Part shown: positions 1 to 5,229 of the stretch, piece after piece
Layout: every line of letters begins with the position of its first letter
Numbering within the stretch: position 1 is the first letter of the stretch
NCBI GenBank assembly: GCA_030147225.1
Contig: JASLAI010000202.1
Coordinates: 1-8,557, forward strand
Source of the DNA: Planococcus sp. (in: firmicutes)
GTDB lineage: Bacteria; Bacillota; Bacilli; Bacillales_A; Planococcaceae
Reading direction: 5' to 3'
Length of the DNA: 8,557 nucleotides
Translations under genes and position numbers: made by a program
Notes under the pieces: generated by a model
Databases searched by the model: none
Told to the model about the DNA's origin: nothing
What the model saw: the letters and a program-made list of their open reading frames with translations, nothing else

Positions 1-719
1 GTTGGTGCTTCCATTGCATCCGGCAGCCAAATGTGAAAAGGGAACTGGGCAGACTTGGTGAATGCGCCGAGCAGCACCAAGGACATCGCCGGATAAAACA
101 AGGCGTGATCGGTGTACTGCCCCATGACAGCTGCAACTTCTCGAATGCTGAATGTTCCGGTCATGGAATGCAGCATTAAAAATCCGGCAAGCATTCCGAA
201 TCCACCAAACACTGTGATCAATAAAGACTTTTGGGCACCGTAGCGGGAATTTTTCCGATGATACCAGAAGGCGATCAACAAAAAGGAGGAGATACTGGTT
301 AATTCCCAGAAGACATACAGGACAAGGAGATTATCAGATAGGACAACGCCAAGCATAGCGCCCATGAACAGCAGCAAGTAGGCGTAGAAATGCGGAAAAG
401 AATCGGATGATGATAAATAGTAGATGGAGTAGAGAACGACAAGGATCCCCATGCCGGTAATGAGTAAAGCCATAATCAAACTGAGGCCATCAAGATAAGC
501 TGTAAAGTTGATGCCTATCGAGGGAATCCAATTGACTGTCTCGATTAGAGTTCCGTCATTTGAAATAGTGGGGATGTAAAAAACGAAAATAGTGAATAGA
601 ACAAGTGGTACGAGCAGCACGAGCCAGCCGATATGCAAGGTTCGAATTCGTTTATGTATAAATGGAATCAAAGCGGTAGCGATAAAAGGAAACAATATGG
701 CCAAAATCAATAGTTGCAC
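1..719 (-). CDS. mrpA: Na+/H+ antiporter subunit A (MrpA/MnhA), N-terminal part, gene cut by window edge
   Basis: This is the amino-terminal 239 residues of the largest, membrane-embedded subunit of the Mrp (multiple resistance and pH) cation/proton antiporter, which is related to NuoL/ND5 of complex I and uses proton influx to expel Na+ for sodium and alkali tolerance. The translation is highly hydrophobic, with segments near residues 2-20, 30-49, 78-100, 111-128, 130-152 and 164-184. It carries the family blocks VFWELTS (residues 137-142) and AFTKSAQFPFHIWLPDAMEAP (starting at 219). Glu139 and Lys222 match the conserved charged residues implicated in proton transfer in this family. The start is GTG, chosen because GGAGG lies 7 nt upstream and the N-terminus VQLLILAILFPF aligns with Bacillus MrpA. 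The remaining roughly 560 residues and the other mrp genes should lie beyond the left edge. The reading frame is intact throughout the visible part. Confidence 0.95.
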   Translation of the reverse strand, partial: MQLLILAILFPFIATALIPFIHKRIRTLHIGWLVLLVPLVLFTIFVFYIPTISNDGTLIETVNWIPSIGINFTAYLDGLSLIMALLITGMGILVVLYSIYYLSSSDSFPHFYAYLLLFMGAMLGVVLSDNLLVLYVFWELTSISSFLLIAFWYHRKNSRYGAQKSLLITVFGGFGMLAGFLMLHSMTGTFSIREVAAVMGQYTDHALFYPAMSLVLLGAFTKSAQFPFHIWLPDAMEAP

Positions 720-726
720 AGCAGAA

Positions 727-731
727 CCTCC
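727..731 (-). promoter_or_regulatory. Ribosome binding site fixing the GTG start of mrpA
   Basis: The minus strand reads GGAGG, then 7 nt, then GTG. There is no ATG at a suitable distance from this Shine-Dalgarno, so the GTG at 719-717 is taken as the start. Confidence 0.8.
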
Positions 732-809
732 GTATTGGAATAGAAAAGTGAGTATGAATGGAAAGATTAATGAGCGGGTATATAATAAAGAAAAACAAGT
801 TTCACGTGT

Positions 810-838
810 GCTGCAGTTTGGTAGACGCTCAAAGCAGC
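810..838 (-). other. Stem-loop at the 5' end of the predicted mrpA leader
   Basis: On the minus strand GCTGC-TTTG pairs with CAAA-(CT)-GCAGC across a 9-nt loop: 5 bp plus 4 bp with a two-base bulge. If the promoter at 847-874 is used, this hairpin sits within the first nucleotides of an mrpA transcript whose leader is about 110 nt. It has no T-tract, so it is not a terminator. A role in message stability is possible but is inference. Confidence 0.35.
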
Positions 839-846
839 CAATGTAA

Positions 847-874
847 ATTATACAGGAAAACCTTGGTTTTTTCA
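847..874 (-). promoter_or_regulatory. Candidate sigma-A promoter for mrpA
   Basis: On the minus strand the -10 hexamer is a perfect TATAAT (852-847) and the -35 is a weak TGAAAA (874-869) with a 16-bp spacer. The spacer is occupied by the inverted repeat AAAACC-AA-GGTTTT (857-870), which could be a regulator site. The predicted start of transcription is near 840, which leaves a long leader before the ribosome binding site at 727-731. Confidence 0.5.
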
Positions 875-886
875 TTTACGAGCCAA

Positions 887-909
887 TGCTGGTAAGAAAA
901 AGACCAGCA
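887..909. repeat. Inverted repeat in the mrpA/KdpD-like divergent region
   Basis: TGCTGGT (887-893) and ACCAGCA (903-909) form a perfect 7-bp dyad around a 9-nt spacer. It lies between the two outward-facing promoters. A short T5 run follows on the plus strand after four bases, so a weak terminator cannot be excluded, but no gene ends here. A protein-binding site is the alternative reading. Confidence 0.4.
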
Positions 910-948
910 AGCCTTTTTGGTCATGAAATCTGAAAATTAGTGAAACCC

Positions 949-977
949 TTGATTTTCTATAAAGGAAGAAGTATAAT
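949..977 (+). promoter_or_regulatory. Sigma-A promoter of the KdpD-like USP gene
   Basis: TTGATT (949-954) and a perfect TATAAT (972-977) are separated by exactly 17 bp. The predicted transcript starts near 984 and gives a leader of about 48 nt before the ATG at 1032. This is the cleanest promoter in the divergent region. Confidence 0.75.
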
Positions 978-1031
978 TTCATAGTTTTGAAAGTCAGGAT
1001 ATGAAATATATTCCCAGAGGGGTGAACATAA

Positions 1032-1721
1032 ATGAAGAAAATCAGAGGACGGATGGATGAGAGCATCCTGGTATGTGTTTTTTACGGGCCGAATGGCGAA
1101 CGTTTGATCAATCGGGGTAATAAACTTGCTACCATGCTGGATTGCCCGTTGTATATTCTAACAGTGGATCAGTCATCCGTTAATGAATTTGATACTGAAA
1201 AAGCATCTTATATCGAGCGATGGAGAGAGCTTGCTGAAGAATACGAAGCTGAAGAGTTTATGGTTCGTGATAATGAAAAACGCCCCTCTGCAAAAGTGAT
1301 TGCAGAAGTGGCTCACGAATTTAACATTACGCAAATTATTATCGGACAAACGGCGAGAAGCAGATGGGAAGAAATTACTAAAGGGTCATTCCTGAATATG
1401 TTGCTGCGGGAAATTCCGCTTGTGGACCTTCATGTCGTTTCATTGGCGCGTACGGTGAAGGGCGTCGAAGGGGACGAGTTTGAAAAAGGCGTTCGCTGTT
1501 ACTTGATGAAGGATGAGGACAGCTACAAAATCAATTTTACCCAATCAAAAAATTGTCAGCTCGAAGGGATTTTCTTCAAGGAAATCGGTACCGATTTCGA
1601 TAACGGCATCTTCAAATTCATGCACGACAATAAAGTGTACCAAGTAGAAGTGACAGAAGATCGAATTGACTTGCCTGAAGTCATTGATAAATGCTTGGGT
1701 AAAGAATTAGTGAAAAAATAA
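1032..1721 (+). CDS. Stand-alone KdpD-like universal stress (USP) domain protein with an extra C-terminal domain
   Basis: The 229-residue cytosolic protein opens with GRMDESILVCV (residues 6-16), the signature start of the USP domain found in the potassium sensor kinase KdpD. It continues through ERLINRGNKLA to IIIGQTARSRWEEITKGS (102-119), which matches the nucleotide-binding-loop region of that domain (KdpD-type GxxxxSRWxxxxxGS). No histidine kinase, membrane or KdpD N-terminal domain is present. Residues about 150-215 form a separate part (EKGVRCYLM, EGIFFKEIGTDFDNGIFKFM, YQVEVTED) that I do not recognise as a named family. The start is supported by GAGGGGTGA 6 nt upstream (1017-1025). The gene faces mrpA across a shared control region, suggesting a link to cation homeostasis; that link is inference. 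The KdpD USP domain of Staphylococcus aureus binds c-di-AMP, so a ligand-sensing role is conceivable, but its SxS...FTAxY motif is not seen here. Confidence 0.85.
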   Translation: MKKIRGRMDESILVCVFYGPNGERLINRGNKLATMLDCPLYILTVDQSSVNEFDTEKASYIERWRELAEEYEAEEFMVRDNEKRPSAKVIAEVAHEFNITQIIIGQTARSRWEEITKGSFLNMLLREIPLVDLHVVSLARTVKGVEGDEFEKGVRCYLMKDEDSYKINFTQSKNCQLEGIFFKEIGTDFDNGIFKFMHDNKVYQVEVTEDRIDLPEVIDKCLGKELVKK

Positions 1722-1729
1722 TTTCGGAC

Positions 1730-1767
1730 AACAAAAGGCTGCTTCGCCATTGAGGCAGTCTTTTGTT
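1730..1767 (+). terminator. Rho-independent terminator of the KdpD-like USP gene
   Basis: A 13-bp stem, A-ACAAAAGGCTGC (1730-1742) against GCAGTCTTTTGT-T (1755-1767), encloses a 12-nt loop with one G-T pair. The T-rich right arm plays the U-tract role. It begins 9 nt after the stop codon of the upstream gene and ends only 5 nt before the ribosome binding site of the next. Confidence 0.75.
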
Positions 1768-1772
1768 TGCTC

Positions 1773-1780
1773 AAGAGGAG
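1773..1780 (+). promoter_or_regulatory. Ribosome binding site of the pentapeptide-repeat gene
   Basis: AAGAGGAG lies 12 nt before the ATG at 1793, somewhat farther than usual. The frame stays open upstream to a TTG at 1763, but that codon falls inside the terminator stem and precedes this site, so ATG 1793 is the better start. Confidence 0.6.
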
Positions 1781-1792
1781 AATCAATCGGTT

Positions 1793-2431
1793 ATGAAGAA
1801 AAGCAAAAGGTTGGAACCGCTTATACCAAAGGAACTGGAAACCCGTTCTTTTGTATCGGCCATAGATGACCAGTATGTAAGCAATTGCAGAATTTCGCAG
1901 GAAACGATTGATTTTAGCACGGAGGATGCACTGCATATCGACAATGTAATTTTTGAAAACGTCAATTTCCTAGAAATGAGCTGGCCGCGTTCGGAGTTTG
2001 TCGATGTGATTTTTTTGAACTGTGATTTATCTAATGCCGATTTGAGCCGGGCAGTTTTTCACCGCACAGAATTCCGCAACTCCAAACTGCTTGGAACCAA
2101 TTTTGCTGAAGCTGGAATCCGCCATACGCTTTTTGATGAATGCGTGTTAAATTATGCCGTTTTCGGTTTTTCCTTGTGTAATACGGTAAGTTTTGTCTCT
2201 TCCTCGATGCGCTTTGCGGATTTTTATCAAATGGAACTGAAGACCAGCGGCTTTTATAAATGCGACATGAACGATATTAACTTTACAGAAACAAGCCTAA
2301 AGGGAATTGACTTGAGCAGCAACACCTTCGACAGCATCCAAGTATCGATTGAAAAACTTCAAGGGTGCAAGGTATCGTCAGATCAGGCTATCGCTTTTGC
2401 AAGGCAAATGGGAATGATCGTGGAAAACTAA
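1793..2431 (+). CDS. Pentapeptide-repeat protein, distantly Qnr-like
   Basis: The 212-residue soluble protein is dominated by an uninterrupted run of 26 five-residue units, from about residue 53 (IFENV, NFLEM) to 182 (DLSSN, TFDSI). Each unit has Phe, Leu or another hydrophobic residue in its second position, for example DLSNA-DLSRA, EFRNS, NFAEA, DFYQM, NFTET. Such runs fold into a right-handed quadrilateral beta-helix, here about 6.5 coils. A non-repeat N-terminus of about 50 residues and a C-terminal helix-like tail (SSDQAIAFARQMGMIVEN) flank it. The total length and tail resemble chromosomal Qnr-type proteins, which mimic DNA and protect gyrase. However, many pentapeptide proteins have no known role, and quinolone protection is not shown by sequence. 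No separate promoter is obvious between the upstream terminator and the ribosome binding site, so expression may depend on read-through or on a promoter inside the upstream gene. Confidence 0.88.
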   Translation: MKKSKRLEPLIPKELETRSFVSAIDDQYVSNCRISQETIDFSTEDALHIDNVIFENVNFLEMSWPRSEFVDVIFLNCDLSNADLSRAVFHRTEFRNSKLLGTNFAEAGIRHTLFDECVLNYAVFGFSLCNTVSFVSSSMRFADFYQMELKTSGFYKCDMNDINFTETSLKGIDLSSNTFDSIQVSIEKLQGCKVSSDQAIAFARQMGMIVEN

Positions 2432-2450
2432 TATTATAGAAGAAACATGA

Positions 2451-2487
2451 AAAAATACCCGACAGATTTAAACTGTCGGGTATTTTT
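2451..2487. terminator. Strong terminator hairpin, probably bidirectional
   Basis: A perfect 15-bp stem (2451-2465 with 2473-2487, core TACCCGACAG/CTGTCGGGTA) closes a 7-nt loop ATTTAAA. It is flanked by A5 on the left and T5 on the right, so it can end transcription in both directions. It lies 20 bp after the pentapeptide-repeat gene. It is also the first clear terminator for the convergent transporter, beyond the tandem repeats. Confidence 0.92.
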
Positions 2488-2510
2488 GTGTTTAGGAAAT
2501 ATGTTAGTAC

Positions 2511-2776
2511 GGCAGCCTGTGCTTTTCTTGTGTTCAGCTCCGGCAGCCAGATTCTAGGGTCATAAGCCACTCCAGCTGTGCGGCTGAAGAAACGCCGCTT
2601 CGCCGGAGCGTCTTACGCCCGTCGAATCTACATGGCAGCCTGCGCTTTTCTTTGTCCAGTTGCAAGCGCCCAGCTCTTTGGGTCATAAGCCATTCTGGCT
2701 GTGCGGCAAGAACGCCGCTTCGCCAGCTCGTCTTATGCCCGGCAGAGCTACACGGGCACTTTCACTTTTCTTGTTA
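2511..2776. repeat. Tandem G+C-rich intergenic repeat, two full units plus a fragment
   Basis: Unit 1 (2511-2633) and unit 2 (2634-2753) are about 123 and 120 bp and align over their whole length. Both open with GGCAGCCTGYGCTTTTCTT, share GGGTCATAAGCCA, CTGTGCGGC and AACGCCGCTTCGCC, then CGTCTTAYGCCC, and end near CTACA. A third partial unit starts at 2754 (GGGCACTTTCACTTTTCTT) and stops at the transporter's stop codon. Each unit can form a hairpin with inner stem GCGGC/GCCGC and an outer stem that differs between units. The element has no protein-coding potential, no transposase and no CRISPR-like spacing. I recall similar 'GCGCTTTTCTT' repeats between genes in Bacillaceae and Planococcaceae, but know no agreed name or function. 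Confidence 0.85.
2695..2726. other. Stem-loop within repeat unit 2
   Basis: CTGGC (2695-2699) pairs with GCCAG (2722-2726) and GCGGC (2703-2707) pairs with GCCGC (2714-2718), with a TGT/TTC internal loop and an AAGAAC apical loop. The equivalent in unit 1 uses CTCCAGC (2570-2576) and GCCGGAG (2602-2608) as the outer arms with the same inner stem. Confidence 0.6.
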
Positions 2777-4271
2777 CCGGACGCCTTTCATGAAACCTTG
2801 GATGCGTGGTGCGAAGATGAACAATAGGATACTGAGGGCGATTGAGGCGCCCCCGATGATTCCGAAATACATCATTTCGTTCTCTACTGTATAGAATTTG
2901 ACCAACTGTGCATTGATTGCTTGAGCAGCAGCATTTGACAAGAACCACAGACTCATCGTTTGAGCTGAGAATGCTGCGGGAGCCAGTTTGGTTGTCGCTG
3001 ATAATCCCACCGGAGAAAGGCAGAGTTCGCCAAGTACAACGATGAAGTAACTAAGGACAAGCCAGAGCGGATTAACTAATGCAGCAGGGCCGCCGAAATA
3101 TGCCGGCAATAGGATAACCAGGAAGGATAATCCTGCAAACAATAGGCCTAGTGAGAATTTTTGTGGAATCGACGGTTGTTTGCTTCCAAGCTTGACCCAT
3201 AGCCAAGCAAATACCGGAGCCAGCATAATAATGAACAACGGATTCAAGGACTGGAACCAGGCAGGAGAAATGGTGATTCCTGCAAACTCAAGATTCGTAC
3301 GGGTATCTGCATATGCTGCAAGAATGGTTGATCCTTGTTCTTGGATTGCCCAGAACATGACAGATGCGATGAATAAAGGAATGTACGCCAATAAATGCGA
3401 ACGTTCAACTTCTGTAGTCTTTTTACTCCGGTACATAACTGTGAAATAAGCGATTGGAATTAAAATACCGAAAATACCGACAATCGCTACAAAACTATTA
3501 AACGTCAACAATCCTGTTGGGATGCCGATTGCTACGGCTGCTGCAATGATTAATGCTCCGATTGTAAAGATTTTGATTGTTGTTTTACGTTCTGAAGGCA
3601 ATAAAGGATTCGGCACAACAGTTCCTGCCAGCCCCAGATTTTTTTTTCTTTGTAACTAAGAAAATTACTAAGCCAAGGAACATTCCGACTGCTGCAATAC
3701 TGAAACCTAAATGGAAGCTGATTCTCATTCCTACCGTACCGACGATTAACGGTGCGAGGAAGCCTCCCATATTGATTCCCATATAGAAGATGCTGAATCC
3801 CGCATCCCGGCGGTTATCATTTTCTTCATAGATTTCCCCTACAACACTGGATACATTTGGTTTTAATAAACCGGTACCCAGAACAATTAAGACCATGGAA
3901 ACGAAGAATAAAGCAAGGTTGCCTGGAATCGCTAGAGCGATATGCCCAAGCATGATGAGGATTCCGCCATAAAAAACAGCCTTTGATGTACCAAATATCC
4001 TATCAGCTAGCCAACCGCCGATAATGCCGGACATGTAAACAAGTGATCCGTAAATGGACATGATGGATAAAGCGGTTGTTTGATCAAGGCCAAGACCGCC
4101 ATCAGAAATTTCGTAATACATATAAAAAACCAGAATGGCTCTCATTCCATAGTAGGAGAACCTTTCCCAGAACTCTGTAAAGAATAACGTGAACAGCCCC
4201 TTGGGATGACCAAAAAAGCCTTTTTGGGGAACGCTGTTGACAATTTCTTGCCGTGAATACTTTTCAGACAT
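2774..4271 (-). pseudogene. dtpT: POT/PTR2-family peptide:proton symporter, split by a single-base frameshift
   Basis: The gene encodes a proton-coupled di/tripeptide importer of the inner membrane, closest in memory to Bacillus YclF/DtpT. The first half (4271 to about 3640) carries the POT motif [10 protein letters not shown] (residues 33-42), [19 protein letters not shown] (85-103) and [17 protein letters not shown] (159-175). The second half contains FWAIQEQG, SLNPLF, GELCLSPVGLS and AAAQAINAQ. The join is broken at an A9 run (3647-3639 on the coding strand). As written the frame leaves at TKKKK-SGAG and stops at 3585. Removing one A gives [19 protein letters not shown] and a normal 498-residue protein ending at 2774. 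ATG 4271 is preferred because GGAGG lies 8 nt upstream; ATG 4274 is possible, and ATG 4286 is excluded because it precedes that site. Real pseudogene, sequencing error in a homopolymer, or expression rescued by slippage are all possible. Confidence 0.9.
3639..3647 (-). other. A9 homopolymer at the frameshift point of the transporter
   Basis: The coding strand reads ACA AAG, then nine A, then TCTGGGG. Eight A would keep the transporter in frame. The site corresponds to residues 208-211, in the linker after the sixth membrane helix, so each half-protein would contain one complete bundle. Confidence 0.9.
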
Positions 4272-4279
4272 CATACTAA

Positions 4280-4284
4280 CCTCC
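4280..4284 (-). promoter_or_regulatory. Ribosome binding site deciding the transporter start
   Basis: GGAGG on the minus strand is followed by TTAGT and two consecutive ATG codons (4274 and 4271), at 5 and 8 nt. The upstream in-frame ATG at 4286 lies before this site and cannot be served by it. Confidence 0.8.
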
Positions 4285-4300
4285 ATTTGTTTATTCTAAC

Positions 4301-4329
4301 ATAATACTTTTTTTGGTTATAAAAATCAA
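4301..4329 (-). promoter_or_regulatory. Sigma-A promoter of the peptide transporter
   Basis: The minus strand has TTGATT (4329-4324), a 17-bp spacer and TATTAT (4306-4301). Transcription would begin near 4294, giving a short leader of about 20 nt that places the ribosome binding site close to the 5' end. Confidence 0.65.
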
Positions 4330-4575
4330 AATAAATTTAAAGGCTATAAATAAAGGTTTTAATAAACGTTTTAATATAGAATAATATGTGACTTTATAGT
4401 AATTTATTTTGTTAAAATAGTTATTTAATTCAGATTAAAATCTTTAGTCAAACAAATTTTTAATGATTTTGAAAATGAATAAATTTTTAAAGTGTCTATT
4501 TACCTGCTATTTCGAATAATTCTTAAAATGGTAATTTTAATAATGTATATATCCTATTTAATTTCCATATTTAGT

Positions 4576-4603
4576 AATGATTAGTTAGTGTTCACTAATC
4601 ATT
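4576..4603. repeat. Dyad repeat upstream of the XRE regulator, candidate operator
   Basis: AATGATTAGT (4576-4585) and ACTAATCATT (4594-4603) are perfect 10-bp inverted arms around an 8-nt centre. A nested, shifted dyad TTAGTG-TT-CACTAA (4585-4598) is also present. It lies 32 bp upstream of the regulator's -35 hexamer. It lacks a T-tract and no gene ends here, so a protein-binding site is more likely than a terminator. Confidence 0.5.
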
Positions 4604-4634
4604 CACACTTTTTTAAAGAATTATCCAAAAAAGA

Positions 4635-4663
4635 TTGTGAAAAAGCGCAAGGTGCAGTATATT
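4635..4663 (+). promoter_or_regulatory. Candidate sigma-A promoter of the XRE regulator
   Basis: TTGTGA (4635-4640) and TATATT (4658-4663) are separated by 17 bp. The predicted start near 4670 leaves a leader of about 34 nt before the ATG at 4704. Confidence 0.6.
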
Positions 4664-4703
4664 TAAAATAGTTAGAATATTAATCAGGGAGCAGGAGCAT
4701 ATA

Positions 4704-5060
4704 ATGAAACAGTTAAGCAAACGAATCAAGGACTTAAGAGAAGCAAAAGGACTATCTACTGAGGAGTTGGCAGATGAAATCGGCTTTGCAAAAAGTACGG
4801 TTTGGGCTTATGAAAGTGGAAAGAAACAAGTGTCTGTAGTGCATCTCGAAAGACTTGCAGATTATTTTGAGGTATCAGTCGACAGTTTGTTGGATCGCAG
4901 CGAACGGACAATCAATGTAGATCTTCAAAATACCAGTTTCTTAAACGACTACAATCTAATGTTAGATGACCAGCCGCTGAATCAGCATGAAATTGCAGAA
5001 GCTGCATCTTTCATTCAAGTTAAACGCCGTATGGGAAGTTATGGAGTCGCTACAAACTAA
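4704..5060 (+). CDS. Small XRE-family helix-turn-helix transcriptional regulator
   Basis: The 118-residue protein begins with a complete lambda-repressor/Cro-type HTH domain at about residues 4-64: LSKRIKDLREAKGLSTEELADEIG, then the recognition-helix region FAKSTVWAYESGKK, then LERLADYFEVSVDSLLDR. The C-terminal 50 residues (about 65-118) are short and hydrophilic, with a segment LMLDDQPLNQHEIAEAASFIQVKRRM. This kind of tail is seen in other small Bacillus XRE proteins and perhaps serves dimerisation. There is no peptidase or ligand-binding domain. AGGAG lies 6 nt before the ATG (4693-4697). It is transcribed alone: its own promoter is upstream and a strong terminator follows 20 bp after the stop. 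Autoregulation, or control of the divergent peptide transporter through the dyad at 4576-4603, is plausible from position only. The target genes are unknown. Confidence 0.88.
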   Translation: MKQLSKRIKDLREAKGLSTEELADEIGFAKSTVWAYESGKKQVSVVHLERLADYFEVSVDSLLDRSERTINVDLQNTSFLNDYNLMLDDQPLNQHEIAEAASFIQVKRRMGSYGVATN

Positions 5061-5079
5061 TTATCGATAAGCCCAATAG

Positions 5080-5116
5080 AAATGTCTTTCCTTATATAAG
5101 GGAAGACATTTTTTTT
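5080..5116 (+). terminator. Rho-independent terminator of the XRE regulator
   Basis: A 12-bp stem, A-AATGTCTTTCC (5080-5091) against GGGAAGACATT-T (5100-5111), has one G-T pair, an 8-nt AT loop and a run of eight T (5109-5116). Confidence 0.92.
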
Positions 5117-5162
5117 GCAGAAAAGTACGAGGGGTTGGAAAAATACAAGCTTGTCGAAGTCT

Positions 5163-5187
5163 GTTTATCTCATGTTCCTGCGGGAAG
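5163..5187 (+). promoter_or_regulatory. Possible sigma-B (general stress) promoter of the SDR operon
   Basis: GTTTAT (5163-5168) and GGGAAG (5182-5187) are separated by 13 bp, fitting the Bacillus sigma-B pattern GTTTAA-N12-15-GGGTAT with five and four matches. The predicted start, near 5194, lies about 20 nt upstream of the ribosome binding site at 5215-5220. No good sigma-A promoter is visible in this gap; TAGAAT at 5191-5196 has no matching -35. Confidence 0.45.
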
Positions 5188-5229
5188 ACATAGAATATAG
5201 GAAAAATGTATACCGGGAGGATGATTTAA

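Larger units (their letters stand above)
4287..4703. other. AT-rich divergent intergenic region
   Basis: The 417 bp between the transporter and the XRE regulator are strongly AT-rich, with no open frame of note. Supported contents are the transporter promoter (4301-4329), a dyad repeat (4576-4603) and the regulator promoter (4635-4663). In the roughly 245 bp from 4330 to 4575 I see nothing beyond A/T runs: no tRNA, no riboswitch-like conserved core, and no convincing CodY box. Confidence 0.7.

Noticed and set aside
592..846. Plus-strand open frame of 84 codons opposite the mrpA start
   Set aside because: It overlaps the mrpA N-terminus and promoter region antisense, has no ribosome binding site and its translation is low-complexity and unlike any known protein.
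1556..1936. Minus-strand open frame of 126 codons across the end of the USP gene, the terminator and the pentapeptide gene start
   Set aside because: It runs antisense through two well-supported genes and a terminator stem, and its product shows no domain.
2511..2776. Tandem repeats considered as a CRISPR array
   Set aside because: Units are about 120 bp, contiguous and similar along their full length, with no unique spacers and no cas genes nearby.
2652..2894. Plus-strand open frame of 80 codons across repeat unit 2
   Set aside because: It lies in the repeat and antisense to the transporter's end, and the frame is not preserved in unit 1, so it is not a gene.
4461..4482. GATTTTGAAAATGA considered as a CodY-binding box for the peptide transporter
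   Set aside because: The half-sites are spaced one base apart and not three as in AATTTTCWGAAAATT, and in such AT-rich DNA the match is expected by chance.
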